64,000 nt of DNA from Lutraria lutraria (Eukaryota > Mollusca > Bivalvia > Venerida > Mactridae): assembly GCA_964023205.1 (NCBI GenBank), contig OZ026842.1, positions 5,931,067 through 5,995,066 of the forward strand, given 5' to 3'. The notes under the pieces are model-generated. The model was not told the DNA's origin. It worked only from the letters and a program-made list of their open reading frames with translations, and did no database searches. Positions 11,458 through 24,770 of the stretch are shown piece after piece (position 1 is the first letter of the stretch; every line of letters starts with the position of its first letter). A program made the translations under genes and the position numbers.

Positions 11458-14111
11458 CGCCGAATACAGCTCACGCGTGAGTTACATAATCGTTAATTGG
11501 TACGCAGCTTATAGTTACACGGTGGGGAAACCAGCACCTCCGACACCGCTGGTGCAACCGTGAATTTGATGTGCGGACTTCCGGTAACGGATGTTATCGC
11601 CGATTTTACCTGAAAGAAAGGTAGGGGGTAAACATTTTTGTTTCATCTTCTGTTTCTAGCTATTTAATTGAAAAAAAGCCGAATGTGATACAGTGTAGGG
11701 CCAATTCGTCCACACGCACAGAAAGTCTCAGAGAAAATTTTGACAATTTGAAAATGAACGAGCTATGACATTTCTCCTGCGAAAGTTTACGTCAGGAATG
11801 AAGCTGATGTGGTAATAGTCGCGTGTATCGTGTTTATTATAATGAACCATTTTAAGCATTGTTTTCTAGTCATACGCAAGTGTCGTTATTCATTTATGAC
11901 TCATTTAAAAAAATAATGATCAGATCGAAAGTTACTGGGAGATTTTGGCAAAATTGTGATGGTGCTGGATGTGCGAGGCCAGTGCAGGAAGAGCGCATAT
12001 TCCCAAATTTGCGTAGCGCTTACATTCTGACTGTATGATTTGTTTTATGATATGCACAATTAGTTACTATACACGTATCTTCCCCAAACCGGAAGAGACA
12101 TAATGATATGCTCCAACTGTTAGTCTGGATGTCTGAGAGATAGAACGTTTAGTTTATTTGTGACTCTTTAATGTACATTACTTTTGCAATTATATTTCAA
12201 GTAATAAAACACAAAAATGTATCAGAATAGTAATCTTTTAAACAACATAATTATTAAGTAGCACTTACTGCCATTATATACTTGTGTTTGTGCAATTCGA
12301 ATTCAAACTAAGTATTGGTAAAACATTATTCACTCTAGTATGCCCAGAGATTTATTAATTGTCATGTTCCACAGCATTACCTCTATAAATATCTTCATGT
12401 ATTGCAAAATATGCATTGAAGGTTAATGTTTTAACAACGCTTTTTTGTGAAATCTTCCAAGACTGGCTCTACAGAACAGAGTCAATGTAATACTAGTAGT
12501 CAGTGTCATCTAAATCTGTCAGGATCAACATCTTACATTATGTGAAAGTAAATAAAGCCTCTCCTCTCTCTGTCGCAAACATCTACTTAATAATATAATG
12601 TCTCTGAACATTCTCAGTGATACCAAGTACACAGTGCAACCTCTCTCCAGAGTGCTTCTCTTGAGCAACAACAGCATGATTTTCCCCCAACTGTACGACT
12701 TAACTATTAATCTAACCTCTCAAGAGCAACAAACTCTCAACACAGGTTTGCTTCTGCTTTGAAGAAGTCGAATTGTAGGCTTAAAATATTTCACGATGCA
12801 GCAATCATTTGAAAATAAAATGCCTACTGTTAAAACTTTCAATAATTTGTTTGCCAAAGGAATAAAGTGTTACATATCTATAGATTTACTGGTCAAAATT
12901 CAGTCCTAAACGTTTTGATGTTTAATTTTCCTATCGTTTATCCTATACCCATATTGGACTTATTGGCAAATCACCTCGAGTCGGATCGTTCACACAGCCA
13001 AATTTGAAGGGCTTTTCCGTCTTCTCATTTCTGGCTCTATCCTTTGTGACAAAGAAATGATTTCTGAAGTGCAAAGAAGTAAAACCTAGTACAATAAGTT
13101 TATTAATATTATGAAATACCTCAATAAAAACAATCATCAATAAGGAAAGTCAAACTATATGTCAAGTTCCAAACGGTATGCATTTATGAATGTTACAATA
13201 CAAGTACGTCTTATTTTATCTAGGAAGATATTTTACAACTGAAAAGAGCTTAATACTTTGTATAAGAAACATTAAGAAGTTTGCTTTATAAATCACTAAA
13301 TACACTTATATATATTGAAACATATCACAATATGTTTTACAATAAGAAAAAGCATTTATACTGCATTTACATGTATATCATATCTGGAACCATTATGTGG
13401 ATACTGCAGTAATGGTCCCGGATATATTATCTATATAGTATTAATACACTCATCTCTCAGTCCACACAAATTGCTGTCTAAGTTAGCTTTACTTAATTTA
13501 TTATATCTATATTTTCACAAAAAAATCTCATAATAACGGTAGGAACAGATCTTACAAAATTGTATTTGTACTTGCGAATGCGAGCGCTACACAAATCTGC
13601 GAATATCCGCGCTTCTTGCACCGGACTCGCACATCCGACACCATCAAAATGTTGGCACTCTCCCAGTATCTTTCGATCTGATCAGTATTTATTTTACATT
13701 AGTCATAAATGAATAAAGACACTTTAAATGAATAAAGACACTTGCATATGACTAAAACAATGTTAACAACGGTTCATCATACACATTACACGCGATTATT
13801 ACCACATCAGCTTCATTCCTGACGTAAATTTTCGCAGGAGAAATGTCATAGCTCATTCATATTGTCATATTTTCCTCCGAGACTATGCGTGTGGACGAAT
13901 TATCCCTACACTGTATCACATTCGGCTTCTTTCAATTAAATGGCTAGAAACAGAAGATGAAACCAAAATGTTTACTCACCTACCTTTCTGTCAGTTAAAA
14001 TCGGCGATACCATCCGTTACCGGAAGCCCGCACATCAAAATCACGGTTGCACCAGCGGTGTAGGAGGTGCTGGTTCCCCGACGAGAGTTAGTAAGCTATA
14101 TTCGGCGAAAG
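11458..14111. mobile_element. Large foldback element with ~550-bp inverted arms
   Basis: The left arm (about 11458-12035) and right arm (about 13568-14111) are diverged inverted copies. Shared blocks include GCACCAGCGGTGTAGGAGGTG with its complement, a stretch around the ATGACATTTCTCC motif, and a CCGTTACCGGAAG block. The outer ends share CGCCGAATA. Between the arms lie about 1.5 kb of AT-rich sequence holding a smaller element (12628-12772) and two chance-length ORFs (12943-13140 minus, 13315-13533 plus) without known motifs. The size and form fit a foldback-type non-autonomous DNA transposon. A local inverted duplication is the alternative. Confidence 0.7.
12628..12772 (+). mobile_element. 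MITE family with AGTGCAACCTCTCC ends, copy 1
   Basis: This copy shares the motif series CAACCTCTC, TTGAGCAACAAC, GATTTAACTATTAATCT-like and AGAGCAACAA with copies at 56533-56712, 57970-58152 and 58803-59356. In better-preserved copies the ends are inverted (AGTGCAACCTCTCC and GGAGAGGTTGCACT). The copy is non-coding. Confidence 0.75.
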
Positions 14112-14113
14112 AA

Positions 14114-15343
14114 ACGATAGGCACACGGTTTCCGTGATTTTTATACCCGAATAGACATTATTACTAAAACTTAACTCATCATACAACGCAAATCTGTCCA
14201 AGAAAAAAATCTAATTTTACCGCTTCTGATAGTATAAGTAAAACAAAGGTAAGTCACTCGCCATATTTTCGACTGACGGAAGTGATGACACGCAAATCAG
14301 AAAGAATGACGATTTGCAACAACTCTATCCTGGGATGTCTTCACTTCCCTTGAGTTTGAATTAAGGTAATATGCGACCTTTCCCCCGACGTCATGGGTCA
14401 AAAATCGAATTTTCTCCGAGTGTTCCGAAATTTTGCACATTGGTAGTATAGAAAGTTTTTCGATTTTTGTTCGTTTTATTTTTTCTGTTTTACGACCCGT
14501 TTCCTAGCAACGCCACGATGAATGTCAGCGGTGTAAAACCGACATTTTACATGCAAAATTGGTTCAAACGTACCGCTATTGTAATTTCTGATACTAGTAC
14601 ACCAACTTCAAGCTCTTTTTCTGCGGAATGAGCTCATATAAGTTTTAATGGGGTTTTGCCGTCATTGTTTGCCTGGCGGAACTTTAAGCACATTAAAAAA
14701 ACGTCCGTTTTTTTCACCCCTATGTTTCACGCAACATGTAACGCATCAATTTCAACAACGTTATTCATGATGTCCGAACTTTACTTTATTGCAATTTTGT
14801 GAAAAATAATGCGCGATGACATATTATTTTTTCCTTTTATTATTGCTTTTTGAAATCTCCACAAAATCAACATGTGATTCATTAGTCGATTGAATCTACT
14901 TCCGTTTACCAAAAGTACACCAAAACATAGTTGGGTGTCAAAATTGCGGGTTAAAAAACGGACGTATTTTAGTGCTAAATGTTTCGCCAAGGAAATAATG
15001 ACGGCAAACCACCATTAAAACTTATATCAGCTTATTCCGCAGATAGAGAGCTTGAAGTTGGTGTATTCGAAATTACGATAGCGGTATGTTTGAACCAATT
15101 ATGTATGTAAAACGTCGATTTTATACCGCTGGCATTTGACGTAGCGTTGCTAGGAAACGGGACGCAAAACAGAAAAAATAAAACGAACAAAATCGAAGAA
15201 CATGCTATACTACCATTGCACAAAATTTCAGAACAATCGGAGAAACTCGATTTTTTGCCCATGACGTCGGGGAAAGGTCGCATACTACCTTAAAAGAATA
15301 ACGTCAGTACGGGTATAAAATCACGGACACCGTGTGCCTATCC
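14114..15343. mobile_element. Second large palindromic element, 1.23 kb
   Basis: The outer ends are inverted (GATAGGCACACGG on the left, CCGTGTGCCTATC on the right). The inner arms (about 14340-14760 and 14930-15300) pair over some 350 bp, including a CGACGTCATGGG block and a GTTTCCTAGCAACGC block. A segment at about 14160-14340 is present only on the left, so the palindrome is asymmetric. The minus ORF at 15032-15283 lies inside the right arm and has no known motif. The element starts immediately after the foldback at 11458-14111 and stops 12 bp from the stop codon of the TNF-like gene. Confidence 0.75.
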
Positions 15344-15354
15344 TGGAACATTGC

Positions 15355-15797
15355 TTAAAGACCAGTCTGATAAACAATGAAGTGATGTCCAGTCGATGAG
15401 CCATTTACCAGATACTCGAGGTCAGATAGTGTAATGTACAGACAGTCACTGCTTTTCAAATCAAATATGGCCCCCATCGTACTGGTTTTTACCATTTCCC
15501 TTTCGAAATGGCCATCAACTTGACAAATCTCTTCCTCTTTTTCCAAAACAACTTCATCTGTACCATTCCTTGTCCGATGTAGTGACTGCTTCACAAGTAT
15601 TGAGTCCATGTTCGATTCGAACTTGAATTGCGATGTCACAAAATAAAGTCCATCCTTTTCTACCTCCAAACATGATCGACTTTCTATATATTTTAGACCC
15701 GGCGGCATTAACGAGTTTGTTGTGTTCCATTTAGCCATTTTCTTCCCTTCGACGATTTCTACAAATGTAATGGGCACACTGATATACTTGATGATTG
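15355..15797 (-). CDS. TNF homology domain exon of the TNF-like gene
   Basis: This last exon carries the receptor-binding jelly-roll domain. Diagnostic pieces in order are AKWNT (the usual strand A' tryptophan region), GLKYIES (ligand GMKY-type strand), KDGLYFVTSQFKFES (close to the family GLYFVYSQV signature), MGAIFDLKSSDCLYITLSD (family GG-F-L--GD-I-V--S), and a C-terminal GHHFIVYQTGL matching the family -SYFGAFLL end. The stop TAA is at 15355-15357. This exon alone is strong evidence of the family. Vertebrate subgroup assignment is not possible by eye, and bivalves have many lineage-specific TNF ligands. Confidence 0.85.
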
Positions 15798-18700
15798 CTT
15801 AATGATTTGCATTTGTGTATGGTATTTGATATATTACTGACTGATGTTTACATTTTGTTACATAGCATAATAACGAGGTATATGCTCTTCTAATGGCGTT
15901 TCATTTGAAAAACATTGATAACTCTACCTCAGTCTGAAATGCGAACTAAATGCAAAATTTTCTTGAATTGAACTACGAATCACAAGAAAGAACACCGTCC
16001 AATAACGCTAATGTATTGTATATATGATAGGATGTTGTGATGTAGCAATACAGAAATACTAAGTTTTTATTGGATAAGATGGTAAGTTTCCATTGGCAGT
16101 CTTACCAAAACAGTCGACCGAACATAAATCAATAAAAGCTTCATTAAATAGTCCTCTTTCATGCATTGAACTGTCCACTTGCTTCCATGTGAGACGTCTG
16201 TGACTTATATTGATATTCACAGTATTGTTCTGGATGGATGGGCTGTTCTGTTGTTATACCTCCATTGATCTGTTCTTTACTTATAATATTTTTTCTCTGT
16301 CCAAATATAACTTTAAAGGGGTATGCCCTGGAACTGAAGCGTCTCAAATAGCAATCAAATTGGTATCATTTTAATGCCTAAATCAATTAATGAAAGCCCT
16401 TTAAAATATTTACAAAATATCCCGCTAGTTTACTCAAAATACACATTTCAAGATTTACCAAACCTGCCGTTTTCGGCCTCAGAAAGTATTCGTCATTTTC
16501 ACAACTCGACCCTTTCGGTATCTGTCAAAACCGAAAAAATCGCGGAAAATAAACTGAAATGGTAAGTATTGCTCATGTTATGTTCACTTGAAAGGCAGCG
16601 TACATGCTCAGTAAAACTCTCAGACGTATCGGAAATATCGTTGTCGTCAATAAAAGGCTTACAGCCTTTCATTCAAACCGACATACAAATACCGACGCGC
16701 GCTATAGGGTAATTTTTTAACACACATTCTTCTTTGACTTTTCGATAATAATTGGTTTTACAAGTGGAAAACACATTTTTGGTGTACATAAAAAAAGACA
16801 CAGCAGTTCCTGGGCATGCCCCTTTAAGTATATATATAAATTATGTTCAACTATCATTTCAACTACTGAATTACGTATAATTGTATTCCGTATTGGTGAA
16901 ATCTATGGTGCATGATGATGCATGGGTCAGGAACCGAACAGCTTTTCTTCATAATATTGTCCTGAATAACGTCTTTAAGCTAAGAGATACTACAAGAGAC
17001 ACCGATATTCCTGAACATATAGTTACCATAGACCACCCTAAGAATGCCAGGGGGCTCCATAGCCGACTGTTTATGGTATTTGACTAGTGATCGCTAGCCC
17101 ATCACCGCTCGAAGTTCGAATCACACACCGAGGCAAAATTTCCGATGCGAGGAAACTGTCCAGCTAGCATACAGAAGGTCGATGGATATATCCAGGTTTC
17201 AAGAACTGATAAAGTTGAAAAAGTCGCCAATGACCCTTCTTGTAGGTGCTGTTGGTTAAACCTCAGCTAAACTGTTTCTTTTTTGTGTCAGTATAATTCA
17301 GGTACATACAGATCGTTTTAATAATAAAATTGTCTATGTAGCAGACCCCTGATAACCAATTTTACTTGGAGTACCATTTACTGCGGCAGAGGTACGGTAC
17401 AAATATTTACCTTTAGTTCTTGCTATATCGAGTTCAGTCAGTTTAAGAATAGCTGGACCTTGGCTGGATTCATTACACTTGCTCGGTATCAACTCATGGT
17501 AAAATGTGTACTCTAGAGTATAAACAACTACTGTACAATTTCATTCTAAAGGTCACAATTACAGAAAATGCAACGTACAGGTAAAACACCATTAGGCCAT
17601 AGGCAAGAAATATTTTTTGTTGATTCGACGATTTTGTAATTATACGAACTTCTTCCGATTAAGTATCATTTGTATCTCTAACCGACATTTACATCATCCT
17701 AAAATTTATTACATGAACATGTGATACTAAATGTTATCTCGTGGATAAATCTAAATTTGCTGCTGTAAGTTCAAGTGACTTTCCGTTTATAATTAATCCC
17801 CTTACCTGTATTACCTAATACAAGTGTTGATTAAAAATCAGATGCACAAATTAACAATACATCAATTTTTATGCAGTTACTCATAGATTACTACTGTTAA
17901 ATCATAACAAATACAGTAACAGACACTGGAAAATTAGCGAAGGTTATTTTTTCAAAACTGAAATCAGTACACTCACTACGCTAGCATTTAGATTTATGAG
18001 TTGAAAAGATAAATCTCACCTGGATGCTCGTCGTCATTGTACATTTCTCCAAGAGTCTAAAAAGATCGTTAAAAGCTATATTATAAAGATAACAGAATTC
18101 CGTTGATGTAATAAGCAAGGCATTGTTCTCACCTGTACCTAGTCACATAATGTATATAACGGTTGACCTTGTAAATGATATAGAAATAGCATAAGTCCTG
18201 TTTGGACTTAGTCACAGGTACAGTGACGTTATGTTATCAATTTTACAGCCACCTCTAGCAAGGGACTTAATTGGAAATGCATTAACGGTAAAAATACTAT
18301 CCTTGGAGCCCTAATTAAAGCGTAATCATTTATGTTCATATGTTACGCTGACGTTATCCCTGCAATGACACCGGACGGAGAAAAGAATCAAATTTGGTGT
18401 TAACACTTAGGTTCAATTCGTCATGGTTAAGCACAATGTATACAAGCATATCTTACTCACATAAACATCAATGTCCTTGAAATATCGACGAGAAGAAGAA
18501 ATAATGACAATTTGAAATTTAAAGACACTTACACCCTCGGCAATCCACCTCAGAACGTTGCTTGCTGTACCGCAGTATTTGACCTGCCCTTCCTCTGTGA
18601 CATTTGTTATGTACTTATATGACGACAGCTGCAGTGCGTCATCTTCAATCGTTGCCATGGTTTGTCTTGGAACACACATTTGTTGTTCAATGTACTGTGG

Positions 18701-21700
18701 CATTTGTGACCGTATGGAATACCATTTTCCACAAAGTATGAGTACAATAACAAATTCCACCGACCCAATACAAGCCAGAAGCGTTGCGCGTCTCCGCCAT
18801 GGTGTGTTTAGGAAGCACTGTTAAAAAAGAATACTTCATTTAAAATACTAATTAGGTTACATTGTTCCAATTTAGTATTAGTAACATTAAATGAAGTTGA
18901 GTATCTATCAAAATGTTCTTAGGAGGTAATATCCCGTACATAAGATAAAACCAAAAATACAAGTACGTTTCTCGGTGAAAATTTGTCAGGAGATACTGTG
19001 CCATTGATTTTTGTGGCACAAAGGCACTATTAAGGCATATAATGCAAGACAAAGGGGCATTGTGCGATGTAAAAGACGACAGTAAATTTTGAAAATAAGA
19101 ATGATCACGTGTTTAATATATGTTAAATATGAGTTCTTCACTGTGCTGTCTTAAATAAATCAATTTACTTGCATTTATTTACAATTCATGCTAAATATTT
19201 TAAACATTTAAAAACAAATGAATCCCGTGCGACCAAATGATACAGAAAAAAACACATTCACCGTTTATTCTTTCGCATGGTGATGTGTCGTAGCTGTAAA
19301 TATATGAACAAATGTTACATGGCCAATAACAAGGTACGCGTATTTAGGCTAATAGATGTCGAAAGAATAAAAACACAAAATATCGTCTGTTTCAAAGTTT
19401 TTTTTCCAATGTTCGATATGCAACAGCAAAGATGATCTTTTGAAAAGCAAAGCAAATTATGAATTAACACACACATGATTGTTTTGAGTTTATACAATTC
19501 CTCCTTGATGCTCAAAAGACATGGATCAAATTTTCAAAGTGTTATTCAAATATTATGCATAGCAATATACACATTTGGTATTCACGTCAATCGTAAGGAG
19601 CACATCTCAATCGTTTTTAATAGCAATGCATTACTATTACTTTGACTGCCAGACGCTTTTTCACTGCATTTCTTCCCTTAGATCATGTGACATTTTGAAC
19701 ATGTCCATACTGTGTGTGCATCTTGACATAATACTGCACTATTGTGCGTGAGTTACTTTTTGAGTATGTACTGGTATCAGTTGTGGTATTTCATAAGAAC
19801 ATTGTTTATCTTCATTTCGTTTGACCTGTCTTTTTTCAGATCCTTTCGCAGTCTTATGTTGAATAGTCAATAGACATTCTGTTTCTTTTTCAATCACTGT
19901 CGTACTAAAACATTTGTCACAAAGTACTTTTTCTCATAGGTTGCAATGGGGTGCCACCACAACGAAGTCTCTAACGAATGTTCCTAGGCAATATATGTAA
20001 GAAGACACTGTTTTAAGCAGCAAGAAATGACGAAGTAATGTATGAAACATTTAATAAAACTGAAATATACATATATGTGTGCATCATTTTGTCTTTTTAT
20101 CTTATAATATTGCGATCACCATTATCTGAAAACTATGCATAATTTCTTTTAACTTTTGGATAAATGAAATTGATTAATTGATATTTATTTTCACTTAAGC
20201 TATTAAAGCTAGTTGAGATATTAATTGTAGGTAATAATGTAACGATTTATATTTGTCATATAAACAGGTTATTGCATTGGTGAACATTGAATTAGATGAT
20301 TGTTAGTTTCAGCGAACAGGTTACCCAATATGATTAATTTAAGAAATCAATACATATACATGTATTTAACAAAAACAAACTTGCAAAACGATTTCATTAT
20401 AATTAAGACTTTGTGCATTCTATATCACATTGTGTAAGAAATGATACACACTACAGGTACTTACCATTAAAATAATCAAAGTCTCGCCTGTGAGGTGTAG
20501 TTGAATTAACATCACATTTCACTGGTGTCTTCCATTGACAATCTTGGTACGATATCTTTCATACCATTCTAAAAGCAACCAATCCATGATAGTTGTAACA
20601 TCATAAATGATAAACTAACAACAAGTTTGCATGCGCATTTCTTTGTATAATGTGATAGTAAAAACACTTATTCATGTATACAAACGAATGCACAACATGT
20701 GACATAATGTCGTACTTTCAAGCCATAATAGAAGTACAATTATACCTTTTTCAGCTTCGGATTGTGGCTTTATTTGCCTCATATTCATCTGGTAGTTTAA
20801 TTGACATCACCATAACATTGTCTGACCAGTCACCAACATGACAAACAACGTTTGTGTATTTAACTATAGATGAAAGAAACATATGTTATACTGATAGTCA
20901 GTTATGTACTCCATATGAAAGCATTGAAACAAATAAGTTATTGTCACATCTGACCCGGTTTCTTTGCAATGTTTGCTTAAATAAATCTAAAGTATGCTAC
21001 GTGTATTCCTGTTTCTTGTGATTACCAACAATATTGAGTAATTTTAGTCATGTAGTACCCCGTGGCCTGCTTTCCCTGTTATTACGAATACACAGTAGTT
21101 CTTCAAAATTGCAGAAGACAGCAAGCATGTTTTGTAAATAAATGGCTTTGATTATCTTACATGTACTGCACAAAGAAAACATTCAAAATTTTGCAAGTAT
21201 GTGACTTGACACCAAGACCCAATAGTATAAATATTGGTTAATTTTAATCACTGGATTAAATTTGAGGTTTGGTTAAAATTTCAGTTAATGTTTGGTAAAG
21301 TGAACTCATGTATGAAAATTTGTTAAATTTTATAAAGAATTATTTCCGGTAAAAGTTAACCTAAGTGTCTAATAGTGCTTAATAGGAAGTGACCAAGGTC
21401 CTCAGTTTGTCAATTTACTTGTCCGAATTGTTGAGGTTATCCAACGTTTGGTACATCTAAGGCAGCATTCGTACCTCTGGTTGACTTTTGGATAACATAA
21501 AATTGAACCCACTGGTTGAATTTAACAAATGTTTATACTACTGGGTGCCTAAACAGATGTATTGCTCTGTGTTAGAAAAGATATTGGATAAAAGTACTCT
21601 CAACAGATTCATGAACATAAAAATGTTTACCATTCTATGGCAGTGTAATCGGAAAGGTCACGTTATTTAGTCTTGAACCTGTCACTTTTACATCATATAC

Positions 21701-24075
21701 GACAATTGATAAATAGAAATGAAATATGCGAGTGTTCAGCATTTGTCGTAAAACTGCTTTGCTGGAATTACCTTTAATTGTATACGTCAATGTTTCTTTG
21801 AATTGCATTGAGTTTGAAATACTCAAAGATTTTCTATGTATCAGACAGAATTGTGTTCAAGCAATCGAATGTTTTATGAGTATCATTGCATGGTCTTCCT
21901 TCCAAATTTACTACACAGACATGTATCGATATAATCCTGATAACTAGCACTATATATCCTTGACGCAACTTTATTAATGTATAGTGTGTAAACGATAAGG
22001 GGAATGGCGTTTTTTCCTTCAGAAATTGTTTATTGCAAAGCATTTGCCCATGTCGTGATGTATCCAAAACTCCCATTAAATAACATAACCGTTATAAATA
22101 ATTACATCCGTTTCGTCTGGAAAATAAACCAGATAATATTCACGATGATTTAAAATACATTTATCAATGAGCATTTCAATCATATCAATCAAATATACCT
22201 GTTAAAGTCGAGTAGTGCGTTGTCTCGATCAATGTTAGATTTCCATCCGCCTATTTGGAAACGTCGCGAATCTCGTTGTGTGATCTTTCTGAAGAGAGCG
22301 TATCGCATTTTTTAACTTAAATTATTTTCAGTATGTTTTTTAATCATAAAGAATCTTATTTAATTAATACGGCATCGGAGAATCATAAAATACGAAAATA
22401 ATCATCGAATTTCATTCTCTGAATTTACGTTTAGGCCTAAAAATAAATTGTTTGTTTCTGGTTACCCAATCTACCCTTATTTTTCCCGCGACCCTAGACT
22501 TTATATTAGACCCGATCGAGGAACGAAAAAATCTACTTTCTCATTTTCTATATCGTTCCACACGCCTTTAAGGGCAAAGAAGACCCGACCTACCAACCTT
22601 ATTTTTACGAGCATGTAACCAGAAGCAATCAATTTTTAGGCCTTATATCAAGTCAAACTGCAATTCTAAGATGCATAATCAGTATATGCCGTACATCGAA
22701 ATGAAACACAAACGTCTTTATTCAAAGCCTAATACTACACTTTTCGGACATATCTGCTTAAATTGCATAGCCCAATTATCATTATATTTATATGAAAGTC
22801 TTCTTAGATACTTCAATTTATTTTACGACAGATTTTTAAAAATAGCAAGAGTTGTTACCCTTATTGAAAAATACTAATTTCTGTAGGATACTGCATGGTG
22901 ACCTGTATGTTCTTCATCAAATTAGATTGACTATGTGCTTTTGTATCTTTTTACCATGACTTTTCATTGATATGAATATTCTAATCTTTGAAAATTGCCT
23001 ACTCCCGCTGACTTCAATGCAAATTTTACGGGCAAATCTACATAAGTTAAATAACTCAACGGAATGTTATTATTTTTTTATATATAAATATATCATCCTA
23101 AATCATTTTCTATCGTTGAAACACATAATTCAAAATAATAAATGTTTCCAAAATATGTCTGCTCCATTTTGAAATAATAATTTTGGGAATTAGGCTTGGA
23201 ATATCTTAAATAATGTACATCATGTGTACACATAACAAATTGGTGTTCAAGATTGATACAGGATGTGACTCGCTAAATCCCAGATTTCCCCATCCATGCA
23301 GTGGCGCATCTTGAAACAACTTAAAATTTATCAGTTTTGTATCTTCAACCGACATTAGATTTCTATTTTAGTTTAGTGTAAACATGTATTTTTGAATTAG
23401 TAAAATGTACGAATTGAAATCGAATGGGAATTATAATTCTAGCACATTTAATTCACTAGAAATCTATGACATTTTTGTAATGGAAAACTCAAATACTTCG
23501 ATCGTTGTAAGCCCACTCTTCCTTAGATAACATTTAATTATCTCAACTGACTTTGAATGCATTAAATGAAGTAAGTTCTTAGCAAATATAAGACTCAATC
23601 AGACTTCATGACAAAATTATACCGAGCAACTTAACAAATGAAAAAAGCAGTTTACAACAAGTACAATGTAGATCTATACACATCAACCAAGAATTTGTAT
23701 TTGAGTTTATTACATGCAATATCTATGAAGTTGAACATTACGTAAACTTTTTGCGCAGTACAATATACCTTCTACGATTACACTTACCAATACGCCACTG
23801 CATTTTCTTTAGTTCTATAAATAGGCGCTGTTACGTCGTGATCTGTAAATGGTCGCCATTTTGCATTTTAAGTAAAATGTTAGTCATTATGATTGTGAAC
23901 GTTTATGAGGATAGAGTATTAACATGTAGGAAATTATGAAGATTAAGAACACAAAGGTTAAACAAAACTACATGTATGAAAAAATAATCATGCGACTTAC
24001 GTCTGCTAATTTTACATCATGATTATATTTAGCACGTCCGCCCATTGCGGGCGTATGAACAAGAATATCCGACAT
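15355..24075 (-). CDS. TNF superfamily ligand, type II membrane protein (gene span)
   Basis: This predicts a trimeric TNF-type cytokine anchored at the cell surface. My minus-strand model has five exons: 24075-24001 (25 codons, ATG start, GTAAGT donor), 18817-18533, 18056-18020, 17452-17411 and 15797-15355. They join in phase to 882 bp, 293 residues, a usual length for the family. Residues 1-35 are cytosolic and end in WRRR. Residues about 36-55 form a membrane segment (ATLLACIGSVEFVIVLILCG). A stalk follows, then a C-terminal TNF homology domain of about 140 residues. Uncertain points: the two stalk exons (37 and 42 bp) rest on splice signals and phase only. The last acceptor could be 15778 instead of 15797, which would need another small exon. 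An alternative first exon lies at 20512-20465 (16 codons, also phase 0). Introns contain a MITE (16312-16827). Confidence 0.6.
16312..16827. mobile_element. TIR element of ~515 bp in a TNF-like gene intron
   Basis: The ends are near-perfect inverted repeats of about 24 bp: TTTAAAGGGGTATGCCCTGG at 16312 and its counterpart ending CCCTTTAA at 16827. The interior includes a 63-codon plus ORF (16374-16565) with no recognised domain. The element is probably non-autonomous. It sits in the intron before the TNF-domain exon. Confidence 0.65.
22431..22645 (+). mobile_element. MITE with GTTTGTTTCTGGTTAC ends, copy 1
   Basis: The left end runs TTAGGCCTAAAAA then GTTTGTTTCTGGTTACC. The right end, GCATGTAACCAGAAG to TTTTTAGGCCT, is its inverted counterpart. 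The core carries a CTAGACTTTATATTAGACC motif related to the core of the other copies (26424, 38504, 42104, 53262). This copy is about 215 bp and non-coding. Confidence 0.8.
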
Positions 24076-24207
24076 TGTGTAATATTTTCGTGCCGTGTGC
24101 AAAAATGTGACCTTGACTGATTACTTACTACAGGCACAGCGCCTAATAGCCGTGTTGATGAGGAGTGTAAATCATTTGAAAATAAGTCTTGGGTTTAACA
24201 ATATTTC

Positions 24208-24250
24208 AGTTATATACGGCGGCCGATTCACTTAACCAGTTTTCCTGGAT
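24208..24250 (-). repeat. 3' fragment of a tRNA-derived SINE
   Basis: The segment ATATACGGCGGCCGATTCAC followed by AGTTTTCCTGGA matches the 3' end of the longer element at 60362-60578 (minus). The tRNA-like head is missing here. Confidence 0.6.
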
Positions 24251-24309
24251 TGTATAGTGGAGACCGGGTTTGAATGAGCTAAGGTTTTTAAGTTTACATG
24301 TTGTTACAG

Positions 24310-24770
24310 ATATAGGCTAGTTCTCCCTAGTTAACCCTCGTTTAGCACGTAGTTAAGCGTAGCCGACCGTACTAACACTTTAGTAGTGACATTTACGGTT
24401 AACTACGTACAAATTGAACCACGGTCAGCTACTTGCGTAACCGTAAATGTGACCGCCGCTTAAACTTACTTAAACCTACTTGACCCTATAGTTTACCGTA
24501 GTCCAGTCAAGTACGTTCAATCTACGGTCGGCTAGGGTCAAGTACGTTCAATCTATGGTCTCTGATCGTAGAGAATTTTCAACATGTTGAAAATTTTTAG
24601 GCTAAGTGCGGACAAATCGCGAGTTCGAACAACGTTTTAACTACGTGTAAATACGTCTAACTACGCCGGATTCGTGTTAGTAAGGTCAACTACGGTTTCC
24701 GCTTACTATATAACGGTCAACTACGTGCGTAACCGTAAATGTGAAATTAGGGTAGATCGGGTAACCATAA
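24310..24770. repeat. Repeat rich in AACTACG / CGTAGTT motifs
   Basis: The stretch has many AACTACG or CGTAGTT words, two direct copies of GCGTAACCGTAAATGTGA (from about 24433 and 24731), an inverted copy of ACATTTACGGTTA (about 24388), and a tandem pair of GTCAAGTACGTTCAATCTA 31 bp apart (24507 and 24538). It is non-coding. It may be a degenerate palindromic element; the exact ends are unclear. Confidence 0.5.

Noticed and set aside
15032..15283. 83-codon minus ORF with a hydrophobic stretch
   Set aside because: Inside the right arm of the palindromic element, with a degraded counterpart in the left arm. No domain recognised.
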